Shown here piece after piece: positions 56,698 through 64,000 of a stretch of DNA of 64,000 nucleotides. The notes below the pieces were generated by a model. That model was given only the letters and a program-made list of their open reading frames with translations, did not search any database and was not told the DNA's origin. The translations under genes and the position numbers were made by a program. This DNA is from Luteibacter sp. UNCMF331Sha3.1. GTDB lineage: Bacteria; Pseudomonadota; Gammaproteobacteria; Xanthomonadales; Rhodanobacteraceae. Within the stretch, counting starts at the first letter, position 1; the number at the start of each line of letters is the position of its first letter. The DNA lies in NCBI RefSeq assembly GCF_900109915.1, contig NZ_FOBU01000001.1, forward strand, positions 1,122,764-1,186,763, given 5' to 3'.

Positions 56698-57324
56698 CTA
56701 CCAGATCTTCCACCACGGCCGCGTCGCCTTCTCCACGGCGGCGCGGGCTTTTCGCGGCAGATCGGGGTCGACGGGCGGCGTGGCGGTCGCTTCCACGAGC
56801 GACCACCCATCGCACGTGCCGACGCCGTAGGCCGACGCGGGAAGCCCGGCATGGAACGTGGTGACGCTCTGCGCCAGCTCGATCGGTATCGAGTAGTAAT
56901 GATCGATGTCGTCGTCTTCGGCGTCCGCCGCGTCCTGCATGGATTCGATCCGCGCATAGATGGCGTCGAACGCCGGCGGAAGGCTGCCGATGGCCGCGAG
57001 CTGGCGGGTGTCCTCGCCACCGTCGTGCTCGGCGCGCCAGTTGCGCAGGCCGTTCATGTAGCACGCGGCCGAACTGACCATCACGTGGTCGTCGTACTCG
57101 CAGGTCACCACCGTGCAACCTCGCGACAGCCGGCGCACGGCGTCCTCGGCGATCAGCGGCGTGGCGAAACGCGACACCACGACGAACCATCCGCTGGGCA
57201 GCGCGAGGGAAAAACCGCGACGCGGATGCATCGCCACCTGGCCGTTGCGCACGAGCTCGAGTTCGGCCAGCACGACGTCCGCGCTCTTTCCGTTGACCGC
57301 GAGCCAGCCGATGGACGTGCCCAC
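56698..57324 (-). CDS. Hypothetical protein coupled to tatABC
   Basis: A 208-residue protein, start at ATG 57322-57324, only 4 bp after the tatC stop, so it belongs to the tat operon. It appears soluble: there is no signal peptide or membrane segment. Visible pieces are FSLALPSGWFVVVSRFATPLIAEDAVRRLSRG, CTVVTCEYDDHVMVSSAACY (a Cys-rich centre) and an acidic stretch (DAADAEDDDIDHYYSIPIE). It ends WWKIW. No known family was recognised. The convergent ctpA stop is 3 bp away. Whether it takes part in Tat export is unknown. Confidence 0.6.
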   Translation of the reverse strand: MGTSIGWLAVNGKSADVVLAELELVRNGQVAMHPRRGFSLALPSGWFVVVSRFATPLIAEDAVRRLSRGCTVVTCEYDDHVMVSSAACYMNGLRNWRAEHDGGEDTRQLAAIGSLPPAFDAIYARIESMQDAADAEDDDIDHYYSIPIELAQSVTTFHAGLPASAYGVGTCDGWSLVEATATPPVDPDLPRKARAAVEKATRPWWKIW

Positions 57325-57328
57325 GACG

Positions 57329-58087
57329 CTACTCCGCGGGCGCCGGCTTGAGCAGGAACCGCACGGCGAGCAGTCCCACCTCGTAGAGGAGACACATGGG
57401 GACCGCGAGCATCACCATCGACAGCAGGTCGGGCGGCGTGATGAACGCCGCGATGGCGAACGCGCCGACGATCGCATAGCCACGCGCCTTGCTCAGCTTC
57501 TCGGCATCCACGACCCCGATGGCCGCCAGGATCACCACGGCCACGGGTACCTCGAAGCAAAGGCCGAAGGCGAAGAACATCAGCATCACGAAATCGAGGT
57601 AATGCGTGATGTCCGTCATCATCGCCACGCCTTCCGGCGTCACGGCGTTGAGGAACTTGAACGCCGCGGGCAGCACGATGAAGTACGCGAACGCGCAGCC
57701 CGAATAGAAGAGCACCAGCGACGCCACCAGCAGCGGCCGCGCCAGCCGCTTCTCGTGGCGGTAAAGCCCCGGGCTGACGAACGACCAGAGCTGGTACAGG
57801 ATCATCGGCATGCTGATGAACAACGCGACGAAGAAGGCGAGCTTCAGCGGCGTGACGAACGGACTCGCCACCTCGGTCGCGATCAGGTGCGCGCCCTGCG
57901 GCATCCGCTCGACCAGGGGTTTGGCGAGTTCCGCGTAGAGGGTGTTCGCGATGGGCACGAGGGCCAGCAACACGAGCAGCAGCACCACGATGGCTCGCAT
58001 CAGCCGCGAGCGGAGTTCCATCAGGTGGGAGAACAGACCCTCTTCGACCACGTCCTCCGGCGACGGGTCGGGTTCACGTGCGGTCAT
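57329..58087 (-). CDS. tatC: Sec-independent protein translocase TatC
   Basis: The 252-residue substrate-receptor core of the Tat system in the inner membrane, with six transmembrane helices. The first cytosolic motif HLMELRSRL and the FFVALFISMPMILYQLWSFVSPGLYRHEKR periplasmic-loop block are characteristic. FEVPVAVVILAAIGVVDAEKL and a final AVRFLLKPAP follow. It begins 14 bp inside the tatB gene and is followed by the hypothetical protein gene. Typical role: export of folded cofactor proteins with twin-arginine signals. Confidence 0.95.
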   Translation of the reverse strand: MTAREPDPSPEDVVEEGLFSHLMELRSRLMRAIVVLLLVLLALVPIANTLYAELAKPLVERMPQGAHLIATEVASPFVTPLKLAFFVALFISMPMILYQLWSFVSPGLYRHEKRLARPLLVASLVLFYSGCAFAYFIVLPAAFKFLNAVTPEGVAMMTDITHYLDFVMLMFFAFGLCFEVPVAVVILAAIGVVDAEKLSKARGYAIVGAFAIAAFITPPDLLSMVMLAVPMCLLYEVGLLAVRFLLKPAPAE

Positions 58088-58508
58088 GCGATTCCGTTCC
58101 CGACGGCGTCTGGCCGTCGCGGTTCAAGGGCAGCATGTCGACCGCGGGATCCGGCTGGCGGGCGTCGGCATGGGCCGTCTGGGTCTGGGTGAGGGTCTCG
58201 CGGACGCTGTCGCCCGCGGAGCGCAGCTGCGACTCGGCGTCGCGCATGCCGGCACCGACGTTGCGGAAATCCTCGCGGACGGTGTCGTGCGCTGCACGGG
58301 CGTTGTCGGCGGTCTCGCGCAGCGTGCGCTTGATCTCTTCGGCGTGGATCTCACGCTCGACCTCGGCCTTCACGCTGTCCCAGCCGTTGCGCACGCGGCG
58401 CAGGAGGGCGCCCGCCGTGCGGGCGGCGTGCGGCAGGCGCTCGGGCCCGAGGACGATGAGCGCCACCACCGCCAGGAGCAGCAGTTTGCCGATGCTGATG
58501 TCGATCAT
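58074..58508 (-). CDS. tatB: Sec-independent protein translocase TatB
   Basis: A 144-residue protein with one N-terminal transmembrane helix (ISIGKLLLLAVVALIVLGPERLP, the LGPERLP motif being diagnostic). An amphipathic and long cytosolic helix region follows, with a Pro/Gln-rich tail. TatB forms the receptor complex with TatC. It is 12 bp downstream of tatA and overlaps tatC by 14 bp. Confidence 0.93.
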   Translation of the reverse strand: MIDISIGKLLLLAVVALIVLGPERLPHAARTAGALLRRVRNGWDSVKAEVEREIHAEEIKRTLRETADNARAAHDTVREDFRNVGAGMRDAESQLRSAGDSVRETLTQTQTAHADARQPDPAVDMLPLNRDGQTPSGTESHDRT

Positions 58509-58520
58509 GACGCGGGCCGA

Positions 58521-58766
58521 TCAGGGGGTGCGGTCGCGCGGCTCGCTGGACTCGCTGTGCACCGGCGGCACCTGGCTCGCCGGCGGCGGGTCGGCGCGCA
58601 GCTTTTCGTCGCCCTGACGGGCCTGGCGCGTTTCTTCGTCGCCGTCCATGCCCTTCTTGAAGTCGCGCATGGCGCCGCCCAGATCCGAGCCGATGTTACG
58701 CAGCTTCTTCGTGCCGAAGATAAGGACGACGACGAGGAGCAGCAGGACGATGTGGGTAATGCTCAT
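58521..58766 (-). CDS. tatA: Sec-independent protein translocase TatA
   Basis: An 81-residue membrane protein that forms the translocation pore. The transmembrane helix ([25 protein letters not shown]) carries the FGTKKL hinge, and the amphipathic helix [13 protein letters not shown] follows. Its short cytosolic tail ends with acidic/Pro residues. The N-terminal periplasmic segment is very short. It starts the tatA-tatB-tatC-unknown operon and lies 42 bp after the SYLF gene. Confidence 0.93.
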   Translation of the reverse strand: MSITHIVLLLLVVVLIFGTKKLRNIGSDLGGAMRDFKKGMDGDEETRQARQGDEKLRADPPPASQVPPVHSESSEPRDRTP

Positions 58767-58808
58767 GGAAACCTCGGGGGCCCGGATCGGGCGCCATTGG
58801 GACAGGGA

Positions 58809-59501
58809 CTACTTCTGAGTGTACTCCTCCAGTTTATCCCTGAACTCGACCACTTCGCTTGGAACATTCGTGACACCGCCCTCGAAAATGCGACGGGCCG
58901 TGATTCCGGGGCCGTAGATCTCCTCATTGGAGTCGTCGTCGATGCTTATGCGCGATCCGTCGAGGGAAATGCCCGCGAACAGTCCCTTGGCCCGAGAATA
59001 GGTGTAGATCTCGGCGTTCATCTTGCCGTTGGTCGCGGCCATGGCGGAGCGGCCGACCGGGCCGGCGGCCGCGGAGGCGCTGGCGCCCATCGTGAACTGG
59101 CCGTCGATGATCTGGTCGACGCCCTTGTGGGTGCGGAAGACGAGGATCACGTCGACCGACTGGATGCCGGCCTGGAAACCGACGCCGGCTGCCGCGGTGG
59201 AGATGAAGTTCGGGTTCGACCATTCACCGGAGCAGTCGCGCTTCTGGGCGATGAGACCCTCACCCTTGGCGCCCGAGAAGACAAAACCGCCCTTGACCAT
59301 TCCCGGGATGATCGCGACGGCGCAGGCGTTTTTCAGCAGATCCGACGGGATCGACTTGTCCGGGGCGTCGTTCATCATCTCTTTGAGCACGCGGATGGCC
59401 TCGGTCGCCTGCTTTCTCGGCGGATCGGCCGCCTGCACGGCCATGGTGGGCACGAGGGCGAGAAGGCCGAAGGCGGTCAGCGAAAACAGGCGTGGGGACA
59501 T
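58809..59501 (-). CDS. SYLF/YSC84-type lipid-binding protein
   Basis: A 230-residue exported protein. A signal peptide (MSPRLFSLTAFGLLALVPTM, cleavage after QAA) precedes the SYLF domain. The typical CAVAIIPGMVKGGFVFSGAKGEGL, then GFQAGIQSVDVILVFRT and AKGLFAGISLDGSRISID, are visible. SYLF domains bind phosphoinositides in eukaryotes; the bacterial role is unclear. AGGAG stands about 7 nt before the ATG at 59499-59501. It lies upstream of tatA in the same direction and diverges from hemH. Confidence 0.88.
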   Translation of the reverse strand: MSPRLFSLTAFGLLALVPTMAVQAADPPRKQATEAIRVLKEMMNDAPDKSIPSDLLKNACAVAIIPGMVKGGFVFSGAKGEGLIAQKRDCSGEWSNPNFISTAAAGVGFQAGIQSVDVILVFRTHKGVDQIIDGQFTMGASASAAAGPVGRSAMAATNGKMNAEIYTYSRAKGLFAGISLDGSRISIDDDSNEEIYGPGITARRIFEGGVTNVPSEVVEFRDKLEEYTQK

Positions 59502-59610
59502 CGGAGGCTCCTTTCGTACGCGGGAGGGCACCGGCTGCGGCAATCCATGCGAGCCCCGCATCCGTCGCCGTATGGCAGACTGCTGCGATCCCCGCGAGCG
59601 CCGTACGCCG

Positions 59611-60732
59611 ATGCCAGGTTCAACGAACTATACCGGCCTTGCCGGTTATTCCCACGACATCCCGCCCAGGATCGGGGTACTGCTGGTTAACCTCGGTACA
59701 CCTGAGGCACCCACGGCCGCGGCCGTCCGGCCGTACCTCGCGCAGTTCCTCGGCGATCCGCGTGTCATCGAATACCCGCGCCTGCTCTGGCTGGCGATCC
59801 TGCACGGCGTGATCCTGCGCGTGCGACCCAAGCGATCCGCGCATGCCTATGCCCGGATCTGGACGGCCGAAGGCTCGCCGTTGCGCACCGGCAGCGAAGC
59901 GCTCGCCGCCGCGCTGCAGGCCGAGCTGTCCGCCCGCGCGCCCGGTCCGGTCCGCGTGGCGCTGGCCATGCGCTACGGCAAGCCCGACGTCGCCGGCAGG
60001 ATCGCCGAACTGCAACGGGACGGCGTCCGCCGCCTGATCGTGTTGCCGCTCTATCCGCAGTACTCCGGGACCTCCACCGGCAGCGTCTTCGACGCCGTCG
60101 CGGACACGGTCAAAGGCCTGCGCTGGCCGCCGGAGCTGCGCCAGATCAACGATTACCACGCCGAGCCAGGCTACATCGCGGCGCTGGCGGCGAGCGTGCG
60201 GGCGCATTGGGCCACGCATGGGCGCGGCGAAAAGCTGCTCATGAGCTTCCACGGCATCCCGGAGCGCTATCTTCGCGCCGGCGATCCCTATTTTTGCCAG
60301 TGCCACGCCACCGCGCGACTGCTGCGCGAGGCCCTCGGCGTCACCGAGGACGAGGCTCCGATCAGTTTCCAGTCGCGCGTGGGCCGTGAACGCTGGCTGC
60401 ACCCGTACACCGACGAGACGGTGAAGGCCTTCGGCAAGCAAGGCCTCAAGCGCATCGACGTGATCAGCCCCGGATTCGCCGTGGACTGCCTCGAAACGCT
60501 CGAGGAAATCGCGATGCAGAACGCGGAGTTCTTCCGCGAGGCCGGCGGCGAGACGCTGAGCTACGTCCCATGCCTCAACGCCGCGCCCGCGCACGTGGCC
60601 GCCCTCGCGGACCTGGTGTGGCGGCACGGCCAGGGCTGGCCCGAATTCTCGGCGGACTTCGACCCCGCGGCCGCGGCCGTGCGCCAGGCCGCGGCCCGCG
60701 AGCGGGCCCGCGCGGTGCGCAGCGATGCGTGA
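59611..60732 (+). CDS. hemH: Ferrochelatase
   Basis: Inserts Fe2+ into protoporphyrin IX, the last step of heme synthesis. The 373-residue protein has the N-terminal IGVLLVNLGTPEAPT motif and the metal-ligand histidine in LLMSFHGIPERYL. The conserved FQSRVGRERWLHPYTD and SPGFAVDCLETLEEI glutamate follow. The PYFCQCH cysteines may bind a 2Fe-2S cluster, but such clusters are usually C-terminal, so I do not claim it. The start is ATG 59611. It overlaps the next gene by 8 bp and fits the heme theme with ctaA and cyoE. Confidence 0.95.
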   Translation: MPGSTNYTGLAGYSHDIPPRIGVLLVNLGTPEAPTAAAVRPYLAQFLGDPRVIEYPRLLWLAILHGVILRVRPKRSAHAYARIWTAEGSPLRTGSEALAAALQAELSARAPGPVRVALAMRYGKPDVAGRIAELQRDGVRRLIVLPLYPQYSGTSTGSVFDAVADTVKGLRWPPELRQINDYHAEPGYIAALAASVRAHWATHGRGEKLLMSFHGIPERYLRAGDPYFCQCHATARLLREALGVTEDEAPISFQSRVGRERWLHPYTDETVKAFGKQGLKRIDVISPGFAVDCLETLEEIAMQNAEFFREAGGETLSYVPCLNAAPAHVAALADLVWRHGQGWPEFSADFDPAAAAVRQAAARERARAVRSDA

Positions 60733-61561
60733 GCTGAAGATCGCCATCCCGGGCCTCGAACTCGCCGGGCTCAGCTGGGGCGAGCCCGACGCCCAGCCCC
60801 TGATCCTGCTGCACGGCTGGCTCGACAACGCCGCGAGTTTCGCCCTGCTGGCACCGCGACTGGCCGATCGCTTCCACGTGATCGCGCTCGACCTGCCCGG
60901 TCACGGGCATGCCGGCCACCTGCCCGAAGGCACGATCTACCAGCATGTGGATTATGCGCGCGCGGTACTCGCCGCCGCGGATGCGCTCGCCTTGCCGCGT
61001 TTTCATCTCCTGGGCCATTCGCTCGGTGCCGGCGTCGCGACGATGGTCGCGGTGGCCGCACCGGAACGCATCCGCGCCCTGGCGCTCATTGAAGGTCTGG
61101 GTCCGCTCGGCGACGACGGCTCGCGCACGCTCGACCGCTTTCGCGAGGCCCTGGCGTCACGCGCCGAAGGCAACCGGCCCCTGCGTGTGTTTCCCACCAT
61201 CGACGATGCGGCGCGTGCGCGCGCACTGGCCAGCGGCCTCGATGCCACCCTCGCGCGGCATATCGTCGAACGAGGGCTGCGCGAGGTCGAGGGCGGCTAC
61301 AGCTGGCGCAGCGACCCGCGCCTCTCGCGCCCGACGGCCATCCGTCTCGCCGAGACGCAGATCATGTCGCTGCTGCTGGGGCTCGCCGCCCCCACGTCGC
61401 TGCTGCTGGCGCGCCCCCACCCGCCCTACCTGGAGCCCGAGGCCCTGCAGATCCGCATCGATTGCGTCGACGACATCCGTGTCACGCACATGGACGGCGG
61501 CCACCACCTTCACCTCGAACATCCGGAAGCGGTAGCGAACTGGCTTCACGCCGCCTTGTAG
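60725..61561 (+). CDS. Alpha/beta hydrolase
   Basis: A 278-residue soluble alpha/beta-fold hydrolase. The oxyanion-hole segment LLHGWLDNAASFALL, the nucleophile elbow GHSLGAGVATM (Ser near residue 100) and the C-terminal HMDGGHHLHLEHPEAVANWLHAAL with the catalytic His are in order. The acid residue probably lies in the CVDDIRVTHMDG region. The substrate is unknown; related enzymes include serine hydrolases and esterases close to hemH in other Xanthomonadales. It overlaps hemH by 8 bp, so the two are co-translated. Confidence 0.86.
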   Translation: MRELKIAIPGLELAGLSWGEPDAQPLILLHGWLDNAASFALLAPRLADRFHVIALDLPGHGHAGHLPEGTIYQHVDYARAVLAAADALALPRFHLLGHSLGAGVATMVAVAAPERIRALALIEGLGPLGDDGSRTLDRFREALASRAEGNRPLRVFPTIDDAARARALASGLDATLARHIVERGLREVEGGYSWRSDPRLSRPTAIRLAETQIMSLLLGLAAPTSLLLARPHPPYLEPEALQIRIDCVDDIRVTHMDGGHHLHLEHPEAVANWLHAAL

Positions 61562-61601
61562 CGACGGCCCCGGCCGCGATCGGTCAGGCGAATGGCTTCG
61601 C

Positions 61602-61618
61602 GCCCAGGTGCCCTGGGC
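61602..61618. terminator. Hairpin between convergent hydrolase and cyoE genes
   Basis: GCCCAGG-TGC-CCTGGGC makes a 7-bp stem with a 3-nt loop that directly abuts the cyoE stop codon and lies about 40 bp after the hydrolase stop. It has no T-run; it could work in both directions as a weak terminator. Confidence 0.4.
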
Positions 61619-62536
61619 TCAGGCTACCGGGTCGAAGCGGAAACCGGTCTGGATGACCGGGTCGACAAGCCAGTGGTCGGCGAGAAGAAACGCGAACAAC
61701 ACCATCAGGTACACGATGGAGTAGTTGAACGTCTTCATCGCGAAGAGCTCGTCCGGCGGATTGAGCAGGCGGATCGCGTACCAGAGGAAGCCCGCGCCCA
61801 GGACGACCGCGCCGAAGAGGTAGATCAGGCCGCTCATGCCCGTGAAGAACGGCAGGAGGGTCACGACGAAGAGCAGAATCGTATAGAACAGGATGTGCCA
61901 GCGGGTGTACGTGACGCCATGGGTCACCGGCAGCATCGGTACCTGCGCGCGCAAGTAATCGTCGACGCGGAAGATCGCCAGCGCCCAGAAGTGCGGCGGT
62001 GTCCAGACGAAGATGATCAGCAGCAGTTGCAGCGCGTAGGGGTGCAGCGAGTCGGTGACCGCGGTCCAGCCGAGCATCGGCGGCGCGGCGCCGGCGATGC
62101 CGCCGATCACGATGTTCTGCGGCGTGGCGCGCTTGAGGTAGGCGGTGTAGATCACCGCGTAGCCGATCAGGGAACAGAACGTCAGCACGGCGGTGAGCAT
62201 GTTCACCAGGAACACGAGCACGAGCATCGACACGATGCCGAGGCTCATTGCGAAGACGAACACCTGCATCGACGTGAGCTGCCCCGTCGCCAGCGGACGG
62301 TGCGACGTGCGTGCCATCACCTTGTCGATGCGCTGGTCGATGAGGTGGTTGAACGCCGCGGCCGATGCCGACGCGAGCCAGATGCCCAGCGTGCCGAAGA
62401 CCGCCGCGTGCCAGGTGGGCAGGATGCGCTGGCCGTCCTGGTCCACGGCGAGGAACATGCCGATGACCGCGCAGAAGACCAGCAGCGCGACGACGCGCGG
62501 CTTGGTCAGTTCGAGATATTGACCGACGGTACTCAC
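61619..62536 (-). CDS. cyoE: Protoheme IX farnesyltransferase (heme O synthase)
   Basis: A 305-residue integral membrane prenyltransferase making heme O from protoheme IX and farnesyl diphosphate. The first Asp-rich motif is [20 protein letters not shown], with the characteristic ND/NHxxDxxxD pattern. The second is the later loop [20 protein letters not shown]. About seven to nine transmembrane helices are visible. The start is the GTG at 62534-62536, overlapping the ctaA stop by 4 bp. With ctaA it makes heme A for cytochrome c oxidase. Confidence 0.93.
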   Translation of the reverse strand: MSTVGQYLELTKPRVVALLVFCAVIGMFLAVDQDGQRILPTWHAAVFGTLGIWLASASAAAFNHLIDQRIDKVMARTSHRPLATGQLTSMQVFVFAMSLGIVSMLVLVFLVNMLTAVLTFCSLIGYAVIYTAYLKRATPQNIVIGGIAGAAPPMLGWTAVTDSLHPYALQLLLIIFVWTPPHFWALAIFRVDDYLRAQVPMLPVTHGVTYTRWHILFYTILLFVVTLLPFFTGMSGLIYLFGAVVLGAGFLWYAIRLLNPPDELFAMKTFNYSIVYLMVLFAFLLADHWLVDPVIQTGFRFDPVA

Positions 62537-63681
62537 GGTGACTCCGGGGCGGGCAGGCGCTGCGTGCTTGCCAGGGCCGCCAGCAGTGTGAAGAGCAGGA
62601 GGGCGGCGACGCCATTGTGCGCCGTGGCGACGGGCAGCGGCAGGCCGAGATGCACGTTGCCGACGCCGAGCAGCACCTGCGCGACGAGAACGACCGCGAC
62701 GGCGACGCCCACCTTTCGCAGGCCGGCGCGGGCCAGCCGGTGCGAGAGCCAGCCGAGATAGCAGAACGTGACCAGCGCGCCGATGCGATGGGCGATCTGG
62801 ATCGCGCTGCGCGCCGCCATGTCGAGCACGCCGCCTTCGTAGTTCACGCCGATGCCCCGCCACAGCACGAACGCCTGCGGAAAGTCGGTCTGCGGCCACC
62901 ACTGGCCGAGGCATTTCGGGAAGTCCGTGCCGCAGGCGAGCGCGGCGTAGTTCGAGCTGGTCCATCCGCCGAGCGCGATCTGGCAGACGAGCACGGCGAT
63001 GCCGACGGCGACGGGCGTGCGCAGCGCGGCGAACCGATCGTCGACGGACCCGACGCGCCACCAGCGCAGCGCGGCCCACGCGAGCAGACCGAACGTCGCG
63101 AGCCCGCCCAGCAGGTGCCCCATCACCACGATGGGCTTGAGCAGCAACGTGACGGTCCACATGCCCAGCATCGCCTGGAAGATGATGACCGCCAGCGCGA
63201 CGACACCGATCTTCCACGCACCGGGACGATCGAGCGTCGCCGCGGCGACCAGCGGCAACGCGATGGCGAGCGCGGACAGGAACGAAGAGAAAAGATGCTC
63301 GCCGCGCATGTACATCACGACCCCGACGGCGGCGAATACCGCCGCGGCGATCACCGCGACCGTCGCGAAGCGGCGGCGCCATGCGGCGATCAGGGCGATG
63401 GCGAGCACCATCACGCCGAGGCTGCCGGCGAGGAAACGATGGACCTGCTCGCGCCACGCCTTGTGCGTCTCGTAGGGGCGATCGGGGAAGGCCTCGTTCG
63501 CACGGGCGATGTCCTGCGCATGGCCCGGCCAGGTGGCCTTGCCGTAGCAGGTGGGCCAGTCGGGGCACGAGAGTCCCGCGTTGGACAGGCGCACGAACGC
63601 GCCGAACATCACGACGCAGAACGCGAACAGCGCGGCGAGCAGCGCGAGGGTGCGAAGCGTCTTCACGGCACGCGGCGACAT
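62533..63681 (-). CDS. ctaA: Heme A synthase (COX15/CtaA)
   Basis: A 382-residue membrane protein converting heme O to heme A. It has eight transmembrane helices in two homologous halves with the paired histidine sites ([12 protein letters not shown] and the later [10 protein letters not shown] and [13 protein letters not shown]). The loop [19 protein letters not shown] is a hallmark of the COX15 branch and carries two Cys. The ATG at 63679-63681 overlaps the last base of the preceding gene stop. It is followed by cyoE. Confidence 0.93.
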   Translation of the reverse strand: MSPRAVKTLRTLALLAALFAFCVVMFGAFVRLSNAGLSCPDWPTCYGKATWPGHAQDIARANEAFPDRPYETHKAWREQVHRFLAGSLGVMVLAIALIAAWRRRFATVAVIAAAVFAAVGVVMYMRGEHLFSSFLSALAIALPLVAAATLDRPGAWKIGVVALAVIIFQAMLGMWTVTLLLKPIVVMGHLLGGLATFGLLAWAALRWWRVGSVDDRFAALRTPVAVGIAVLVCQIALGGWTSSNYAALACGTDFPKCLGQWWPQTDFPQAFVLWRGIGVNYEGGVLDMAARSAIQIAHRIGALVTFCYLGWLSHRLARAGLRKVGVAVAVVLVAQVLLGVGNVHLGLPLPVATAHNGVAALLLFTLLAALASTQRLPAPESP

Positions 63682-64000
63682 CAGCGAATCACCTTCTGCA
63701 GGTCCTTGCGGAGGCCGTTCGGGTCGAACCCCGCCGGGTACCACGCGAGCGCGGTGGCGTTGGATTCGACGAGCACGGCGGCGACGCTGTCCGGCCCGGT
63801 CGGACGGAACGCGTCGAAGGCGTTGGCGGGATCGGTGCCGACCTTGTAATCGCGCATGACCGTCGCGGCATCGGTCGCCGTCGGTTCCGGACCGATGTAG
63901 AGCAGCCGCAGACGGTCGGCGTTGCGGTTGAGCACGATGCGCGCGTTGCGCATGAGGGCGAGCGTCTTCACGCATTCGGCCGCGCAGCCGGGACCCGGCA
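63681..64000 (-). CDS. Cytochrome-oxidase-assembly-type protein with CxxxC motif (partial, runs off right edge)
   Basis: Only the C-terminal 106 codons are inside the window. The visible start at the edge reads PGPGCAAEC, a C-x3-C motif like the copper- or redox-binding site of Sco/thioredoxin-like assembly factors. After it comes [20 protein letters not shown] and LLYIGPEPT, with a final LESN-type region and [21 protein letters not shown]. In Xanthomonadales the gene between SURF1 and ctaA is an unnamed membrane-anchored protein of this type. The N-terminus is outside, so a membrane anchor cannot be checked. Its stop overlaps ctaA by one base. Confidence 0.6.
   Translation of the reverse strand, partial: PGPGCAAECVKTLALMRNARIVLNRNADRLRLLYIGPEPTATDAATVMRDYKVGTDPANAFDAFRPTGPDSVAAVLVESNATALAWYPAGFDPNGLRKDLQKVIR

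Overview
The window looks like a chromosomal segment of a high-GC gammaproteobacterium of the Xanthomonadales, most likely a Rhodanobacteraceae-type genus such as Luteibacter or Dyella. This rests on gene content and order (yicC divergent from rph-rdgB-hemW; ygfB/pepP; zapA-6S RNA-ygfA-rpiA; ctaA-cyoE; DUF1631/PilZ), the very GC-rich codon use and the GTGGGAGC-type palindromic repeats. I could not run a similarity search, so the taxon is inferred. There is no phage, plasmid backbone, insertion sequence, CRISPR array or tRNA that I can support.

Region 1 (1-8.1 kb) opens with a truncated mlaF and gmk, which overlap. An accessory block follows: an AraC regulator divergent from a short-chain dehydrogenase, a nested inverted repeat, a small acidic ORF, the debris of an amidohydrolase gene, a pair of low-GC secreted proteins, an M14 peptidase and an OprD-like porin. 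Region 2 (8.1-12.1 kb) is core nucleic-acid and nucleotide housekeeping: yicC, and the coupled genes rph, GNAT, rdgB and hemW. Region 3 (12.2-20 kb) holds a DUF1631-PilZ pair, a zinc-ribbon-like protein, two Xaa-Pro peptidases (pepQ, pepP), a membrane acyltransferase and ygfB. Region 4 (20.1-24.9 kb) holds a TIGR02449-like gene, zapA, 6S RNA, ygfA, an EVE-domain protein, rpiA, rmuC and folE.

Region 5 (24.9-29.7 kb) is the most striking system: three overlapping genes in mksF-mksE-mksB order encoding a non-canonical SMC (Mks/Wadjet-type) complex. The Toprim nuclease subunit (JetD/MksG) is not beside them. Region 6 (30-46 kb) is mixed. It contains a DUF883-type membrane protein, cysK, an EF-hand protein, a CPA2-type antiporter, a Tet-like MFS transporter, a GGDEF diguanylate cyclase, VIT and FUSC membrane proteins, two DUF1993 paralogues flanking a YadGH-like ABC exporter, tag, dinG, a HutD/Ves protein, a lipocalin, and a YchJ-WYL pair. 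Palindromic repeats of two families sit in many of the gaps.

Region 7 (46-64 kb) carries an SDR, an NRDE/TANGO2 protein, gltBD, an EnvC-like amidase activator with the CtpA protease, tatABC with a coupled unknown gene, a SYLF-domain protein, hemH with an alpha/beta hydrolase, and the end of a cytochrome-oxidase assembly cluster (cyoE, ctaA and a truncated CxxxC protein). Functional threads are heme supply (hemW, hemH, ctaA, cyoE), envelope division and export (zapA, envC, ctpA, tat, mla), c-di-GMP signalling (PilZ and GGDEF proteins) and nucleotide sanitation and DNA repair (rdgB, tag, dinG, rmuC). Many neighbouring genes overlap by 4 bp, and several lack a Shine-Dalgarno but carry a -10-like hexamer 6-8 nt before the start codon, suggesting leaderless transcripts.
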